The notes below the pieces were generated by a model. The model saw nothing but the letters and a program-made list of their open reading frames with translations, did no database searches and was not told where the DNA came from. A program made the position numbers and the translations under genes. From Pseudomonadota bacterium (lineage in GTDB: Bacteria > Pseudomonadota > Gammaproteobacteria > Enterobacterales > Enterobacteriaceae), in assembly GCA_018261615.1 (NCBI GenBank), contig JAGTSE010000033.1, positions 1 through 50,123 on the forward strand: a stretch of DNA of 50,123 nt, written 5' to 3'. This document shows positions 32,888 through 40,873 of this stretch, piece after piece. How positions within the stretch are numbered: the first letter of the stretch is position 1; every line of letters begins with the position of its first letter.

Positions 32888-33082
32888 ATGATGCATTGCC
32901 CGTTATGCCAGGAAGCGGCTCATGCGCGCTCGAGCCGCTATCTCAGTACCGAAACCAAAGAACGCTACCACCAGTGCCAGAATATTAACTGCGGCTGCAC
33001 CTTCGTCACGCATGAGTCGTTGGCGCGCTACATTGTCCGTCCTGGCGCGACAGAAACCGCACCGCCCCACAGCGTGCGATAA
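32888..33082 (+). CDS. ogr: Ogr, zinc-finger activator of late genes
   Basis: 64 residues (P2 Ogr 72). Four-Cys zinc finger: C4-P-L-C7 and C30...C35 (YHQCQNINCGCTF), with SRYLSTETKERYHQC as in Ogr. It contacts the RNA polymerase alpha subunit and activates promoters with TGT-N12-ACA, such as 20483-20500. Its last helix is shorter than in P2. Transcribed rightwards behind D and followed by a strong terminator. Confidence 0.93.
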   Translation: MMHCPLCQEAAHARSSRYLSTETKERYHQCQNINCGCTFVTHESLARYIVRPGATETAPPHSVR

Positions 33083-33105
33083 TACCGCCAATATCCCATC
33101 CCTAA

Positions 33106-33130
33106 AGCCTGCGCCAGCAGGCTTTTTTTT
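33106..33130 (+). terminator. ogr terminator
   Basis: Perfect 7-bp stem AGCCTGC / GCAGGCT with a four-base loop and eight Ts. It marks the end of the element's transcription, 35 bp before the candidate attR. Confidence 0.9.
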
Positions 33131-33164
33131 GCCTGCCATTCAGTGCCGCCACTGGCGATCCGCT

Positions 33165-33183
33165 GCCGCCATTCTGCCGCCAT
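33165..33183 (+). repeat. candidate attR of the tail-only prophage
   Basis: GCCGCCATTCTGCCGCCAT, one mismatch from 12859-12877. It lies between the ogr terminator and the rplS terminator, so integration would have left rplS untouched. Confidence 0.55.
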
Positions 33184-33194
33184 CGCCAATAGAA

Positions 33195-33221
33195 AAGGGG
33201 TTAGCATTACGCTAACCCCTT
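33195..33221 (-). terminator. rpsP-rplS operon terminator
   Basis: Perfect 10-bp stem AGGGGTTAGC / GCTAACCCCT with a five-base loop, followed by a short T-run on the minus strand. It closes the rpsP-rimM-trmD-rplS operon. Confidence 0.88.
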
Positions 33222-33259
33222 GTTCTATAACACGCTTTGGATGTAGCGCGTGCGTTTTA

Positions 33260-33607
33260 TCAGTTAAGACGCTCTTTAATACGAGCAGACTTACCGGTAC
33301 GCTCGCGCAGGTAGTACAGTTTAGCTTTACGTACAGCACCACGACGTTTAACAGCAATGCTGTCAACTACCGGAGAGTGAGTCTGGAAGACACGCTCAAC
33401 GCCTTCGCCGTTGGAAATTTTACGAACAGTGAATGCAGAGTGCAGACCGCGGTTACGAATAGCGATAACCACGCCCTCGAATGCCTGCAGACGTTTTTTG
33501 GAACCTTCAACAACCCATACTTTCACTTCCACGGTATCACCCGGACGGAAGGAAGGTACGTCCTGCTTCATCTGCTCTTGTTCAAGTTGCTTAATAATGT
33601 TGCTCAT
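33260..33607 (-). CDS. rplS: ribosomal protein L19
   Basis: 115 residues, the E. coli length. L19 sits at the 30S-50S interface. Sequence start MSNIIKQLEQEQMKQD and C-terminal RTGKSARIKERLN match the family. Last gene of the rpsP-rimM-trmD-rplS operon; a 41-bp spacer follows trmD. Confidence 0.98.
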   Translation of the reverse strand: MSNIIKQLEQEQMKQDVPSFRPGDTVEVKVWVVEGSKKRLQAFEGVVIAIRNRGLHSAFTVRKISNGEGVERVFQTHSPVVDSIAVKRRGAVRKAKLYYLRERTGKSARIKERLN

Positions 33608-33648
33608 AATTTAATCTCTTATCCTGGGTAAACTGATATTCGGGCGGC

Positions 33649-34416
33649 TTAAGCCATCCCATCATGTTTGTGTTGCTGTTGCGCGTGCTCTCGTTGGAAC
33701 TCCGCCAGCAACCTTGCTTGCTCTTCAGTCAGAGCCAGGTTTTCCAGAAGTTCAGGTCTTCTAAGCCAGGTTCGGCCCAGCGACTGCTTCAAACGCCAGC
33801 GACGTATCTCGGCATGGTTCCCCGACAGTAAGACCGCCGGTACTTCCATTCCTTCTAACACTTCAGGTCGGGTATAGTGAGGACAATCCAGCAACCCGTC
33901 AGCAAAGGAATCTTCCGTTGCCGATGCTTCGTGCCCCAGTACCCCCGGAATAAACCGGGAAACCGAGTCAATCAGCGTCATTGCTGGTAACTCACCACCG
34001 CTGAGAACGTAATCGCCGATAGACCATTCTTCGTCAATCTCGGTTTGAATTACGCGCTCATCTATCCCTTCGTAGCGACCACACACCAGAATCAACTTCT
34101 GATTGGTAGCCAGCTCGCTAACGCCCGCTTGATCAAGCTTGCGTCCCTGAGGCGACAGATAAATCACTTTGGCGCCTTCGCCCGCCGCGGCTTTTGCTGT
34201 ATGAATGGCATCCCGCAACGGGTTCACCATCATTAACATCCCCGGTCCGCCGCCGTAAGGACGATCGTCCACGGTACGGTGCCGGTCATGAGCGAAATCA
34301 CGCGGACTCCAGCTCTGGATGCTCAGCAGGCCATTTTTTACTGCCCGGCCAGTTACCCCGTAGTCGGTAATCGCGCGGAACATTTCAGGAAACAGGCTAA
34401 TTATGCCAATCCACAT
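33649..34416 (-). CDS. trmD: TrmD, tRNA (guanine37-N1) methyltransferase
   Basis: 255 residues. Uses S-adenosylmethionine to make m1G37 in tRNAs reading CNN codons, preventing +1 slips. SPOUT-family trefoil knot: LVCGRYEGIDERV and IGDYVLSGGELPA, with Asp169-type catalytic region. Third gene of the operon, 30 bp after rimM. Confidence 0.97.
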   Translation of the reverse strand: MWIGIISLFPEMFRAITDYGVTGRAVKNGLLSIQSWSPRDFAHDRHRTVDDRPYGGGPGMLMMVNPLRDAIHTAKAAAGEGAKVIYLSPQGRKLDQAGVSELATNQKLILVCGRYEGIDERVIQTEIDEEWSIGDYVLSGGELPAMTLIDSVSRFIPGVLGHEASATEDSFADGLLDCPHYTRPEVLEGMEVPAVLLSGNHAEIRRWRLKQSLGRTWLRRPELLENLALTEEQARLLAEFQREHAQQQHKHDGMA

Positions 34417-34446
34417 AGCGCCGTCTTTTACCGTATATCCGGAGGT

Positions 34447-34995
34447 TTAAAAACCAGGATCCCAATCTACCTCAATGGTTTGAGTAGTGAGATCGACTTT
34501 CTTGATAACCTGCCCATCGAGGAACGGAACCAACCGCTCCTTGATACCAAATGCATCTTTCAGGTTTGCCTTGATGACGAGAACGTCATTAGACCCGGTT
34601 TCCATCATATCGACGACTTTACCGAGGCTGTAACCTTCAGTAGTCACTACCTGGCAACCCATCAGGTCTTTCCAGTAGTAGTCACCCTCTTCCAGTTCCG
34701 GCAACTGCGAGGAATCCACGACGATTTCGCAATTCGTCATCAGATTCGCGGCATCTCTGTCATCAATACCTTTCAGTTTGATGACGATGTCCTGATTGTG
34801 GTAGCGCCAGCTTTCCAGCTCAATGCTCTGCCACTGACCCGCCCTCTGGATAAACCAGGGCTGATAGTCAAAAATGCTTTCGGCGTCGTCGGTGGAAGAA
34901 AACACTCTGAGCCAACCACGAATTCCGTAAGAAGATCCCAGCTTGCCGACAACAATTGGCTCAACAGGGACCGCTGCGGCTTGTTGCTTGCTCAT
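34447..34995 (-). CDS. rimM: RimM, 30S maturation factor
   Basis: 182 residues from the ATG at 34995 (three in-frame codons upstream ignored), the E. coli length. It binds S19 and helps 3' domain folding of the 30S head. PRC-barrel C-terminal half (GDYYWKDLMGCQV) is clear, with the conserved YW pair. Lies between rpsP and trmD. Confidence 0.96.
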   Translation of the reverse strand: MSKQQAAAVPVEPIVVGKLGSSYGIRGWLRVFSSTDDAESIFDYQPWFIQRAGQWQSIELESWRYHNQDIVIKLKGIDDRDAANLMTNCEIVVDSSQLPELEEGDYYWKDLMGCQVVTTEGYSLGKVVDMMETGSNDVLVIKANLKDAFGIKERLVPFLDGQVIKKVDLTTQTIEVDWDPGF

Positions 34996-35013
34996 CATGA
35001 CCACCGTGACAGA

Positions 35014-35262
35014 TTAAGCTGCTTTCTGTGCTTCTTTGATCAGCGCGGAAACGCGATCGGAAACAGTAGCGCCCTGGCCAACCCAGTGTTGAATACGATC
35101 CAGCTCCAGGCGGGTGCCTTCTTCTTTATCGGAAGCAATCGGGTTGAAGAAACCAACGCGCTCAATGAAGCGGCCGTTGCGTGCATTGCGGCTGTCAGTA
35201 ACAACAACCTGGTAGAACGGACGCTTTTTAGCGCCGTGACGTGCTAAACGAATAGTTACCAT
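35014..35262 (-). CDS. rpsP: ribosomal protein S16
   Basis: 82 residues from the ATG at 35262 (AGAGGA before it). First gene of the operon, MVTIRLARHGAKKRPFYQ, ends LIKEAQKAA. Upstream 35263-35512 holds the operon promoter region between rpsP and ffh. I see no gene in that 250-bp stretch. Confidence 0.97.
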   Translation of the reverse strand: MVTIRLARHGAKKRPFYQVVVTDSRNARNGRFIERVGFFNPIASDKEEGTRLELDRIQHWVGQGATVSDRVSALIKEAQKAA

Positions 35263-35512
35263 AACATCCTCTTGTGTGAATAAAACACCAGGCCCCATCG
35301 AGGAACGGAGCCCGGTGTCATATTAAAAGCCCGAAAATTTTACTCATTTTTTGCTAAAAAGCAATCGACATGTGCGAATCTGTGAGGTGTGAGGCCGTCG
35401 GCGTTGCCGTCAGTTTGGTGCCGGCGTGCGCGCAAAAAGCGGAGCATACACGGAGTACGTGAGCATTTTGAGCACACCCCGGCATCAAAATGGCAAATAA
35501 GGCAGCCCGATA

Positions 35513-36874
35513 TTATCTACCCGGGAAACCTGGCGGCATCATACCCTTCATGCCGCGCATCATCTTCGCCATCCCGCCCTTCTTCATCTTCTTCATCATG
35601 CGTTGCATGTCGTCGAACTGTTTGAGCAGACGGTTCACATCCTGCACCTGCATACCGCAACCGGCAGCAATACGGCGTTTACGGGAACCTTTGATAATGT
35701 CCGGGTTGGCGCGCTCTTTCAGCGTCATGGAGTTGATAATCGCCTCCATACGCACCAGCACTTTGTCATCCATCTGCGCTTTCACGTTATCCGGGATCTG
35801 CCCCATGCCCGGCAGCTTGCCCATCAGGCTCGCCATACCGCCCATGTTTTTCATCTGGCGCAACTGCTCAAGGAAATCGGTCAGATCGAAACCGTCGCCT
35901 TTTTTCAGTTTATTCGCCAGCTTCTCAGCCTGTGCGCGGTCAACCTTGCTCTCGATATCTTCGATAAGCGACAGCACGTCGCCCATACCAAGAATACGCG
36001 AGGCGATACGATCCGGATGGAATGGCTCCAGCGCTTCGTTTTTCTCGCCGACGCCAAGGAACTTGATCGGTTTGCCAGTGATGTGACGAATCGACAACGC
36101 CGCACCACCGCGGGCGTCGCCGTCCACTTTGGTCAGCACTACACCGGTAAGCGGCAGCGCTTCATTAAAGGCTTTCGCCGTGTTCGCCGCATCCTGACCG
36201 GTCATGGCATCGACAACAAACAGCGTTTCCACCGGGTTAATCGCCGCATGAACCTGTTTGATTTCGTCCATCATCGCTTCATCAACGTGCAGACGACCAG
36301 CGGTATCCACCAGCAGCACATCGTAGAACTTCAGCTTCGCTTCTTTCAGCGCCGCGTTAACGATATCGACCGGCTTTTGCGCGGCGTCAGAGGGGAAGAA
36401 ATCCACCTCGACCTGCTGCGCCAGGGTTTCCAGCTGTTTGATCGCCGCCGGGCGATAAACGTCCGCCGAAACGACCATCACTTTTTTCTTGTGCTTTTCG
36501 CGCAGGAACTTACCAAGCTTACCAACGCTGGTTGTTTTACCAGCACCTTGTAAACCCGCCATCAGCACCACCGCCGGCGGCTGCGCGGCGAGGTTCAGGC
36601 TCTGGTTCTCTTCGCCCATCGCCGCAACCAGTTCGTTACGCACGATTTTGACGAACTCCTGACCCGGCGTCAGGCTCTTATTGACTTCATGACCAACCGC
36701 TTTCTCTTTTACACGGTTGATAAAGTCACGCACTACCGGCAGCGCAACGTCCGCTTCCAGCAATGCCATGCGCACTTCGCGCAGGGTATCTTTGATGTTG
36801 TCTTCAGTGAGGCGTCCACGGCCACTGATATTGCGCAGCGTGCGCGACAAACGATCGGTTAAATTATCAAACAT
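35513..36874 (-). CDS. ffh: Ffh, signal recognition particle GTPase
   Basis: 453 residues from the ATG at 36874, the E. coli length; an in-frame codon 33 residues upstream is ignored. With 4.5S RNA it targets membrane proteins to FtsY/SecYEG. NG domain with P-loop GLQGAGKTT (about 105-113), DTAGR and TKVDGDARGG, and a Met-rich C-terminal M domain ending MMKKMKKGGMAKMM. Divergent from ypjD. Confidence 0.98.
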   Translation of the reverse strand: MFDNLTDRLSRTLRNISGRGRLTEDNIKDTLREVRMALLEADVALPVVRDFINRVKEKAVGHEVNKSLTPGQEFVKIVRNELVAAMGEENQSLNLAAQPPAVVLMAGLQGAGKTTSVGKLGKFLREKHKKKVMVVSADVYRPAAIKQLETLAQQVEVDFFPSDAAQKPVDIVNAALKEAKLKFYDVLLVDTAGRLHVDEAMMDEIKQVHAAINPVETLFVVDAMTGQDAANTAKAFNEALPLTGVVLTKVDGDARGGAALSIRHITGKPIKFLGVGEKNEALEPFHPDRIASRILGMGDVLSLIEDIESKVDRAQAEKLANKLKKGDGFDLTDFLEQLRQMKNMGGMASLMGKLPGMGQIPDNVKAQMDDKVLVRMEAIINSMTLKERANPDIIKGSRKRRIAAGCGMQVQDVNRLLKQFDDMQRMMKKMKKGGMAKMMRGMKGMMPPGFPGR

Positions 36875-37041
36875 TGTCTCTCGCCTGAGGTGATACGGTT
36901 GGCCGCCAGGGCGACGCATTACAGAAATTTGCCGAAGTATAACATGAAGACATTGCTCCTGTATGTGATGCAACTGTTGGAGCCAACGTCACGTAACGTT
37001 ATACTGCTTTTCTTTCTTCTTCAGTCAACTGCCGACACCCT

Positions 37042-37830
37042 ATGCCCGTTTTTGCTCTGATCGCTCTTGTTGCCTACTCAATCAGCATCGCACTGATCGT
37101 CCCCGGCCTGCTGCAAAAAAACAGCGGATGGCGCAGAATGGCTATTCTTTCGGCGGTGATCGCGCTTATTTTTCACGGTTTTGGGCTGAAAGAGCGCCTG
37201 TTCCCGGACGATGGCGGGCAAAACCTCAGCCTGCTGAATGTCGGTTCGCTTGTCAGTCTGATGATATGTACGGTGATGACCATTGTCGCCTCGAAAAACC
37301 GCGGCTGGCTGCTGCTGCCCATTGTTTACACTTTCGCGCTGATCAACCTCGCCTTCGCCATTTTCGTACCGAATGAGTACATCACTCACCTGGAAGCAAC
37401 GCCCAGCATGCTGGTGCATATCGGCCTGTCGCTCTTCTCTTATGCCACACTGATTATTGCAGCAATGTACGCCCTGCAACTGGCCTGGATTGATTATCAA
37501 CTGAAAAACAAACGGCTGGCGTTCAGCAGTGAAATGCCACCGCTGATGGTAATCGAACGTAAAATGTTTCACATCACCCAGGTAGGCGTAGTGCTGTTGA
37601 CGCTGACGCTCTGCACCGGCCTGTTCTATGTGAAGAACCTGTTCAGTATGGAAAATATCGACAAAGCGGTGCTCTCTATTATCGCCTGGTTTGTCTATAT
37701 CGTGCTGCTGTGGGGCCATTATCATGAAGGCTGGCGCGGTCGCCGGGTCGTCTGGTTTAACGTCGCAGGCGCGGGTATTTTAACGCTGGCCTACTTTGGC
37801 AGCCGCGTTCTGCAACAGTTTGCGAGCTAA
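37042..37830 (+). CDS. ypjD: YpjD, CcsA-like cytochrome c assembly family membrane protein
   Basis: 262 residues, about eight membrane segments. It belongs to the CcsA/CcmF-like cytochrome c assembly family; E. coli YpjD has been linked to CorC/CorB-type magnesium handling context rather than haem, and its role is unclear. Carries a WGHYHEGW tract (about 235) resembling the family's tryptophan-rich signature. Upstream of corB with a 18-bp gap, so probably co-transcribed. Confidence 0.9.
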   Translation: MPVFALIALVAYSISIALIVPGLLQKNSGWRRMAILSAVIALIFHGFGLKERLFPDDGGQNLSLLNVGSLVSLMICTVMTIVASKNRGWLLLPIVYTFALINLAFAIFVPNEYITHLEATPSMLVHIGLSLFSYATLIIAAMYALQLAWIDYQLKNKRLAFSSEMPPLMVIERKMFHITQVGVVLLTLTLCTGLFYVKNLFSMENIDKAVLSIIAWFVYIVLLWGHYHEGWRGRRVVWFNVAGAGILTLAYFGSRVLQQFAS

Positions 37831-37848
37831 AACACAAAGGAGTTCCCC

Positions 37849-39135
37849 CTGGAACACATCTCCACCACGACACTGATCATTACCCTGGTAATCATGGTCG
37901 TGGTCTCGGCCTATTTCTCCGGTTCAGAAACCGGAATGATGACGCTGAACCGATATCGTTTGCGCCACCTGGCTAAGCAGGGTAACCGCGCAGCCAGACG
38001 TGTCGAGAAACTGCTGCGCAAGCCCGATCGCCTGATTAGCCTGGTGCTGATTGGCAACAACCTCGTTAATATTCTGGCTTCGGCTATAGGGACAATCGTC
38101 GGCATACGCCTGTACGGCAACGCCGGTGTGGCGATTGCCACCGGCGTGTTGACCTTTGTCGTGCTGGTATTCGCCGAGGTGCTGCCCAAAACCATTGCCG
38201 CGCTCTACCCGGAAAAAGTCGCCTTCCCCAGCAGCTTCCTGCTGGCGCCATTGCAGGTGATTATGATGCCGCTGGTGTGGCTGCTTAACAGCGTCACCCG
38301 CGTGCTGATGCGCATGGTTGGCATCAAAGCCGATGTCGTGGTCAGCGGCGCGCTCAGCAAAGACGAACTGCGCACCATCGTTAACGAATCCAGGTCGAAA
38401 ATCTCACGCCGTAACCAGAACATGCTGTTGTCGATTCTGGATCTGGAAAAAGTGAGCGTCGACGACATCATGGTGCCGCGTAATGAGATAGTCGGGATTG
38501 ATATCAATGATGACTGGAAAGCCATCGTGCGCCAGCTGACGCACTCGCCGCATGGGCGTATTGTGCTGTATCGCGATTCACTCGATGACGCCATCAGCAT
38601 GCTGCGCGTACGTGAAGCCTACCGCCTGATGACCGAGAAGAATGAGTTCACCAAAGAGATAATGCTGCGCGCCGCCGACGAAATTTACTATGTGCCCGAA
38701 GGTACGCCACTCAGCACACAACTGGTCAAATTTCAGCGCAATAAAAAGAAAGTCGGGCTGGTCGTTGACGAGTATGGTGACATTCAGGGACTGGTGACGG
38801 TCGAGGACATTCTTGAAGAGATCGTCGGCGATTTCACGACCTCCATGTCCCCGGCGCTGGCCGATGAAGCCACGCCGCAAAATGACGGTTCGGTGATCAT
38901 CGACGGTAGCGCCAGCGTGCGCGAGCTGAACAAAGCATTTAACTGGCGATTGCCGGAAGAAGAAGCCCGTACGATTAACGGTATGTTGCTGGAGGCGCTG
39001 GAGGAGATCCCGGCTGTCGGCACACGCGTACGCATTGAGCAGTACGACATCGATATTCTCGATGTGCAGGACAATATGATTAAGCAGGTCAGAGTGAACC
39101 CGGTAAAAGCCCTGCGGGAAAGCGTGACCGAATAA
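37849..39135 (+). CDS. corB: CorB (YfjD), magnesium-efflux associated CNNM/CorC-family protein
   Basis: 428 residues if read from CTG at 37849, giving MEHISTTTLIITLVIM, the E. coli length and start. AGGAG (37838-37842) is six bases upstream. The nearest ATG in frame (37894) would cut off the first membrane segment and has no ribosome site. Seen: DUF21 membrane domain (1-190, with GNNLVNI), two CBS domains (about 210-330, VPRNEIVGI and GLVVDEYGDIQGLVT) and a CorC_HlyC domain (about 340-425). A bidirectional terminator follows. Confidence 0.93.
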   Translation: MEHISTTTLIITLVIMVVVSAYFSGSETGMMTLNRYRLRHLAKQGNRAARRVEKLLRKPDRLISLVLIGNNLVNILASAIGTIVGIRLYGNAGVAIATGVLTFVVLVFAEVLPKTIAALYPEKVAFPSSFLLAPLQVIMMPLVWLLNSVTRVLMRMVGIKADVVVSGALSKDELRTIVNESRSKISRRNQNMLLSILDLEKVSVDDIMVPRNEIVGIDINDDWKAIVRQLTHSPHGRIVLYRDSLDDAISMLRVREAYRLMTEKNEFTKEIMLRAADEIYYVPEGTPLSTQLVKFQRNKKKVGLVVDEYGDIQGLVTVEDILEEIVGDFTTSMSPALADEATPQNDGSVIIDGSASVRELNKAFNWRLPEEEARTINGMLLEALEEIPAVGTRVRIEQYDIDILDVQDNMIKQVRVNPVKALRESVTE

Positions 39136-39140
39136 ACAAA

Positions 39141-39168
39141 AAACCCTCTCCGGGCGGAGAGGGCTCTA
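39141..39168. terminator. terminator between corB and grpE
   Basis: Perfect 8-bp stem CCCTCTCC / GGAGAGGG (39144-39151, 39156-39163). The minus-strand T-run (forward AAACAAAAAA upstream) serves grpE; it may also stop corB. Confidence 0.85.
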
Positions 39169-39177
39169 ACAGCACAC

Positions 39178-39774
39178 TTAACCCTTCGCTTTGGCGACGG
39201 TGACCATCGCAGCGCGAATGGTACGGCCGTTGAGGGTGTAACCTTTCTGCATCACGCCCAGAACCTTACCGGCCGCAATCTCATCAGATTCCACCATCGC
39301 AATCGCCTGATGGATGTTCGGATCCAGCGGAACATCGGTATCAGCAACCACTTCAACGCCGAATTTCTTCACCACATCCAACATCGATTTCAGCGTCAGT
39401 TCGATACCCTCGACCATCGGCGCCATTTCGGCGTTGTTTTTGTCTGCAACTTCGAGTGCGCGATCCAGGCTATCCACTACCGGCAACAGTTCGTTGATAA
39501 ATTTTTCCAGCGCGAACTTATGCGCTTTTTCAACGTCCTGTTCGGTGCGGCGACGCAGGTTTTCCATTTCCGCTTTCATGCGCAGGACAGTTTCACGCTC
39601 GCGGTTTTCCGCTTCGGTTAACTGCGCTTCAAGGTTCGCAATTTTCTCGTCGCGCGGATCCACCTGCTCAGCAGAATCGTCAGACTCAACAACTGCCTCA
39701 ACTTCGTCGTGCTGTTCCATGATAATTTCTTCCGGGGCTTGCCCGTCAGGCGTTTTCTGTTCTTTACTACTCAT
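39178..39774 (-). CDS. grpE: GrpE, DnaK nucleotide exchange factor
   Basis: 198 residues from the ATG at 39774 (GGAG before it); an in-frame ATG eight codons upstream is ignored. Co-chaperone of DnaK: acidic disordered N terminus, long coiled-coil (about 40-110), C-terminal beta domain ending GRTIRAAMVTVAKAKG. Driven by a sigma-32 promoter, divergent from nadK. Works with ClpB, also encoded in this window. Confidence 0.97.
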   Translation of the reverse strand: MSSKEQKTPDGQAPEEIIMEQHDEVEAVVESDDSAEQVDPRDEKIANLEAQLTEAENRERETVLRMKAEMENLRRRTEQDVEKAHKFALEKFINELLPVVDSLDRALEVADKNNAEMAPMVEGIELTLKSMLDVVKKFGVEVVADTDVPLDPNIHQAIAMVESDEIAAGKVLGVMQKGYTLNGRTIRAAMVTVAKAKG

Positions 39775-39818
39775 GAATTTCTCCGCGTTTTTTTGCATTC
39801 ATCTCGCTAACCTGGCTT

Positions 39819-39847
39819 ATTATGGGGATCCGTTTCCGGGATTCAAG
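39819..39847 (-). promoter_or_regulatory. sigma-32 heat-shock promoter of grpE
   Basis: Minus strand CTTGAA (39847-39842), 14 bp, CCCCATAAT (39827-39819): consensus sigma-32 elements 45 bp before grpE. Confidence 0.9.
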
Positions 39848-39896
39848 GGAACGTGACAGATTGTCATCATTCATTCGCCACAAGGACCACCAGAAC

Positions 39897-40787
39897 ATGA
39901 CCCACCATTTCAAGTGTATTGGTATTGTCGGGCATCCACGGCACCCTACCGCGCTGACCACACATGAAATGCTCTACCGCTGGCTTCACGAGCAAGGTTA
40001 TGACGTCATTGTCGAACAACAGATTGCCCAGGAATTGCAGCTCACAAATGTGAGAACCGGCACACTGGCGGACATTGGTCAGCAGGCCGACCTGGCGGTG
40101 GTGGTCGGCGGCGACGGCAATATGCTGGGCGCAGCGCGTACGCTGGCGCGCTATGATATTCAGGTGATCGGCATCAACCGCGGCAATCTCGGTTTTCTTA
40201 CCGATCTCGATCCGGACAACGCCCAACAGCAGTTGGCCGATGTACTGGAAGGGCATTATATCGCCGAAAAACGCTTCTTGCTGGAAGTTCAGGTCTGCCA
40301 GCAGAGTTCTTTGCCAGAGTGTCAAAAACGGATCAGCACCGCCATCAACGAAGTGGTGCTGCACCCGGGGAAAGTGGCACATATGATTGAATTCGAAGTG
40401 TATATTGATGAAACCTTCGCGTTCTCTCAGCGTTCCGATGGGCTAATCATCTCCACTCCCACCGGATCAACTGCTTATTCACTCTCTGCTGGCGGGCCGA
40501 TTCTGACGCCATCGCTGGACGCGATTACGCTGGTACCCATGTTCCCGCATACCTTGTCGGCCCGTCCGCTGGTGATTAACAGCAGCAGTACTATCCGCTT
40601 GCGCTTTTCCAACCGGCGCAGCGACCTGGAGATCAGTTGCGACAGCCAAATTGCGCTGCCGATCCAGGATGGCGAAGATGTACTGATCCGCCGCAGCGAC
40701 TATTATCTGAATCTGGTTCATCCTAAAGACTACAACTATTTCAATACATTAAGCTCAAAACTTGGCTGGTCGAAAAAATTGTTCTGA
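39897..40787 (+). CDS. nadK: NadK, NAD kinase
   Basis: 296 residues from the ATG at 39897. Phosphorylates NAD+ to NADP+. Motifs: GGDGNMLG (the catalytic GGDG) near 72-79 and TPTGSTAYSLSAGG. It carries a short insertion near residues 137-143 (QQSSLPECQ) compared with E. coli (292). A reading from 39822 would cross the grpE promoter and is rejected. Divergent from grpE. Confidence 0.96.
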   Translation: MTHHFKCIGIVGHPRHPTALTTHEMLYRWLHEQGYDVIVEQQIAQELQLTNVRTGTLADIGQQADLAVVVGGDGNMLGAARTLARYDIQVIGINRGNLGFLTDLDPDNAQQQLADVLEGHYIAEKRFLLEVQVCQQSSLPECQKRISTAINEVVLHPGKVAHMIEFEVYIDETFAFSQRSDGLIISTPTGSTAYSLSAGGPILTPSLDAITLVPMFPHTLSARPLVINSSSTIRLRFSNRRSDLEISCDSQIALPIQDGEDVLIRRSDYYLNLVHPKDYNYFNTLSSKLGWSKKLF

Positions 40788-40807
40788 AATTCGCCGCCAG
40801 GGCTTTA

Positions 40808-40845
40808 CTGTATATAAAACCAGTTTATACTGTATGAAAATACAG
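40808..40845 (+). promoter_or_regulatory. paired LexA boxes upstream of recN
   Basis: An imperfect box CTGT-N8-CCAG (40808-40823) and a perfect one CTGT-N8-ACAG (40830-40845). The same double arrangement controls recN in E. coli, so recN is strongly SOS-regulated. Confidence 0.92.
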
Positions 40846-40873
40846 TTATGGTTTTTCATACAGGAAAGCAACC

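Larger units (their letters stand above)
12859..33183. mobile_element. P2-family tail-only prophage (putative R-type tailocin)
   Basis: Gene order follows P2/186 (int, cI, cox, small early genes, A, then X, holin, endolysin, spanins, R, V, W, J, I, H, G, FI, FII, E/E', T, U, D, ogr). The block Q-P-O-N-M-L (portal, terminase, scaffold, capsid, head completion) is missing between A and X, S is missing between R and V, and no P2 cos-like sequence is visible. All tail genes look intact. Boundaries are set by a 19-bp imperfect direct repeat, in the int 3' end (12859-12877) and after ogr (33165-33183). The flanks are the DUF2946/PepSY pair and rplS. The likely product is a contractile bacteriocin released by lysis; whether it can still excise and replicate is unknown. 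Confidence 0.88.

Noticed and set aside
35389..35625. Plus-strand frames between rpsP and ffh
   Set aside because: No ribosome site, composition of non-coding sequence, and the overlap with ffh is antisense.
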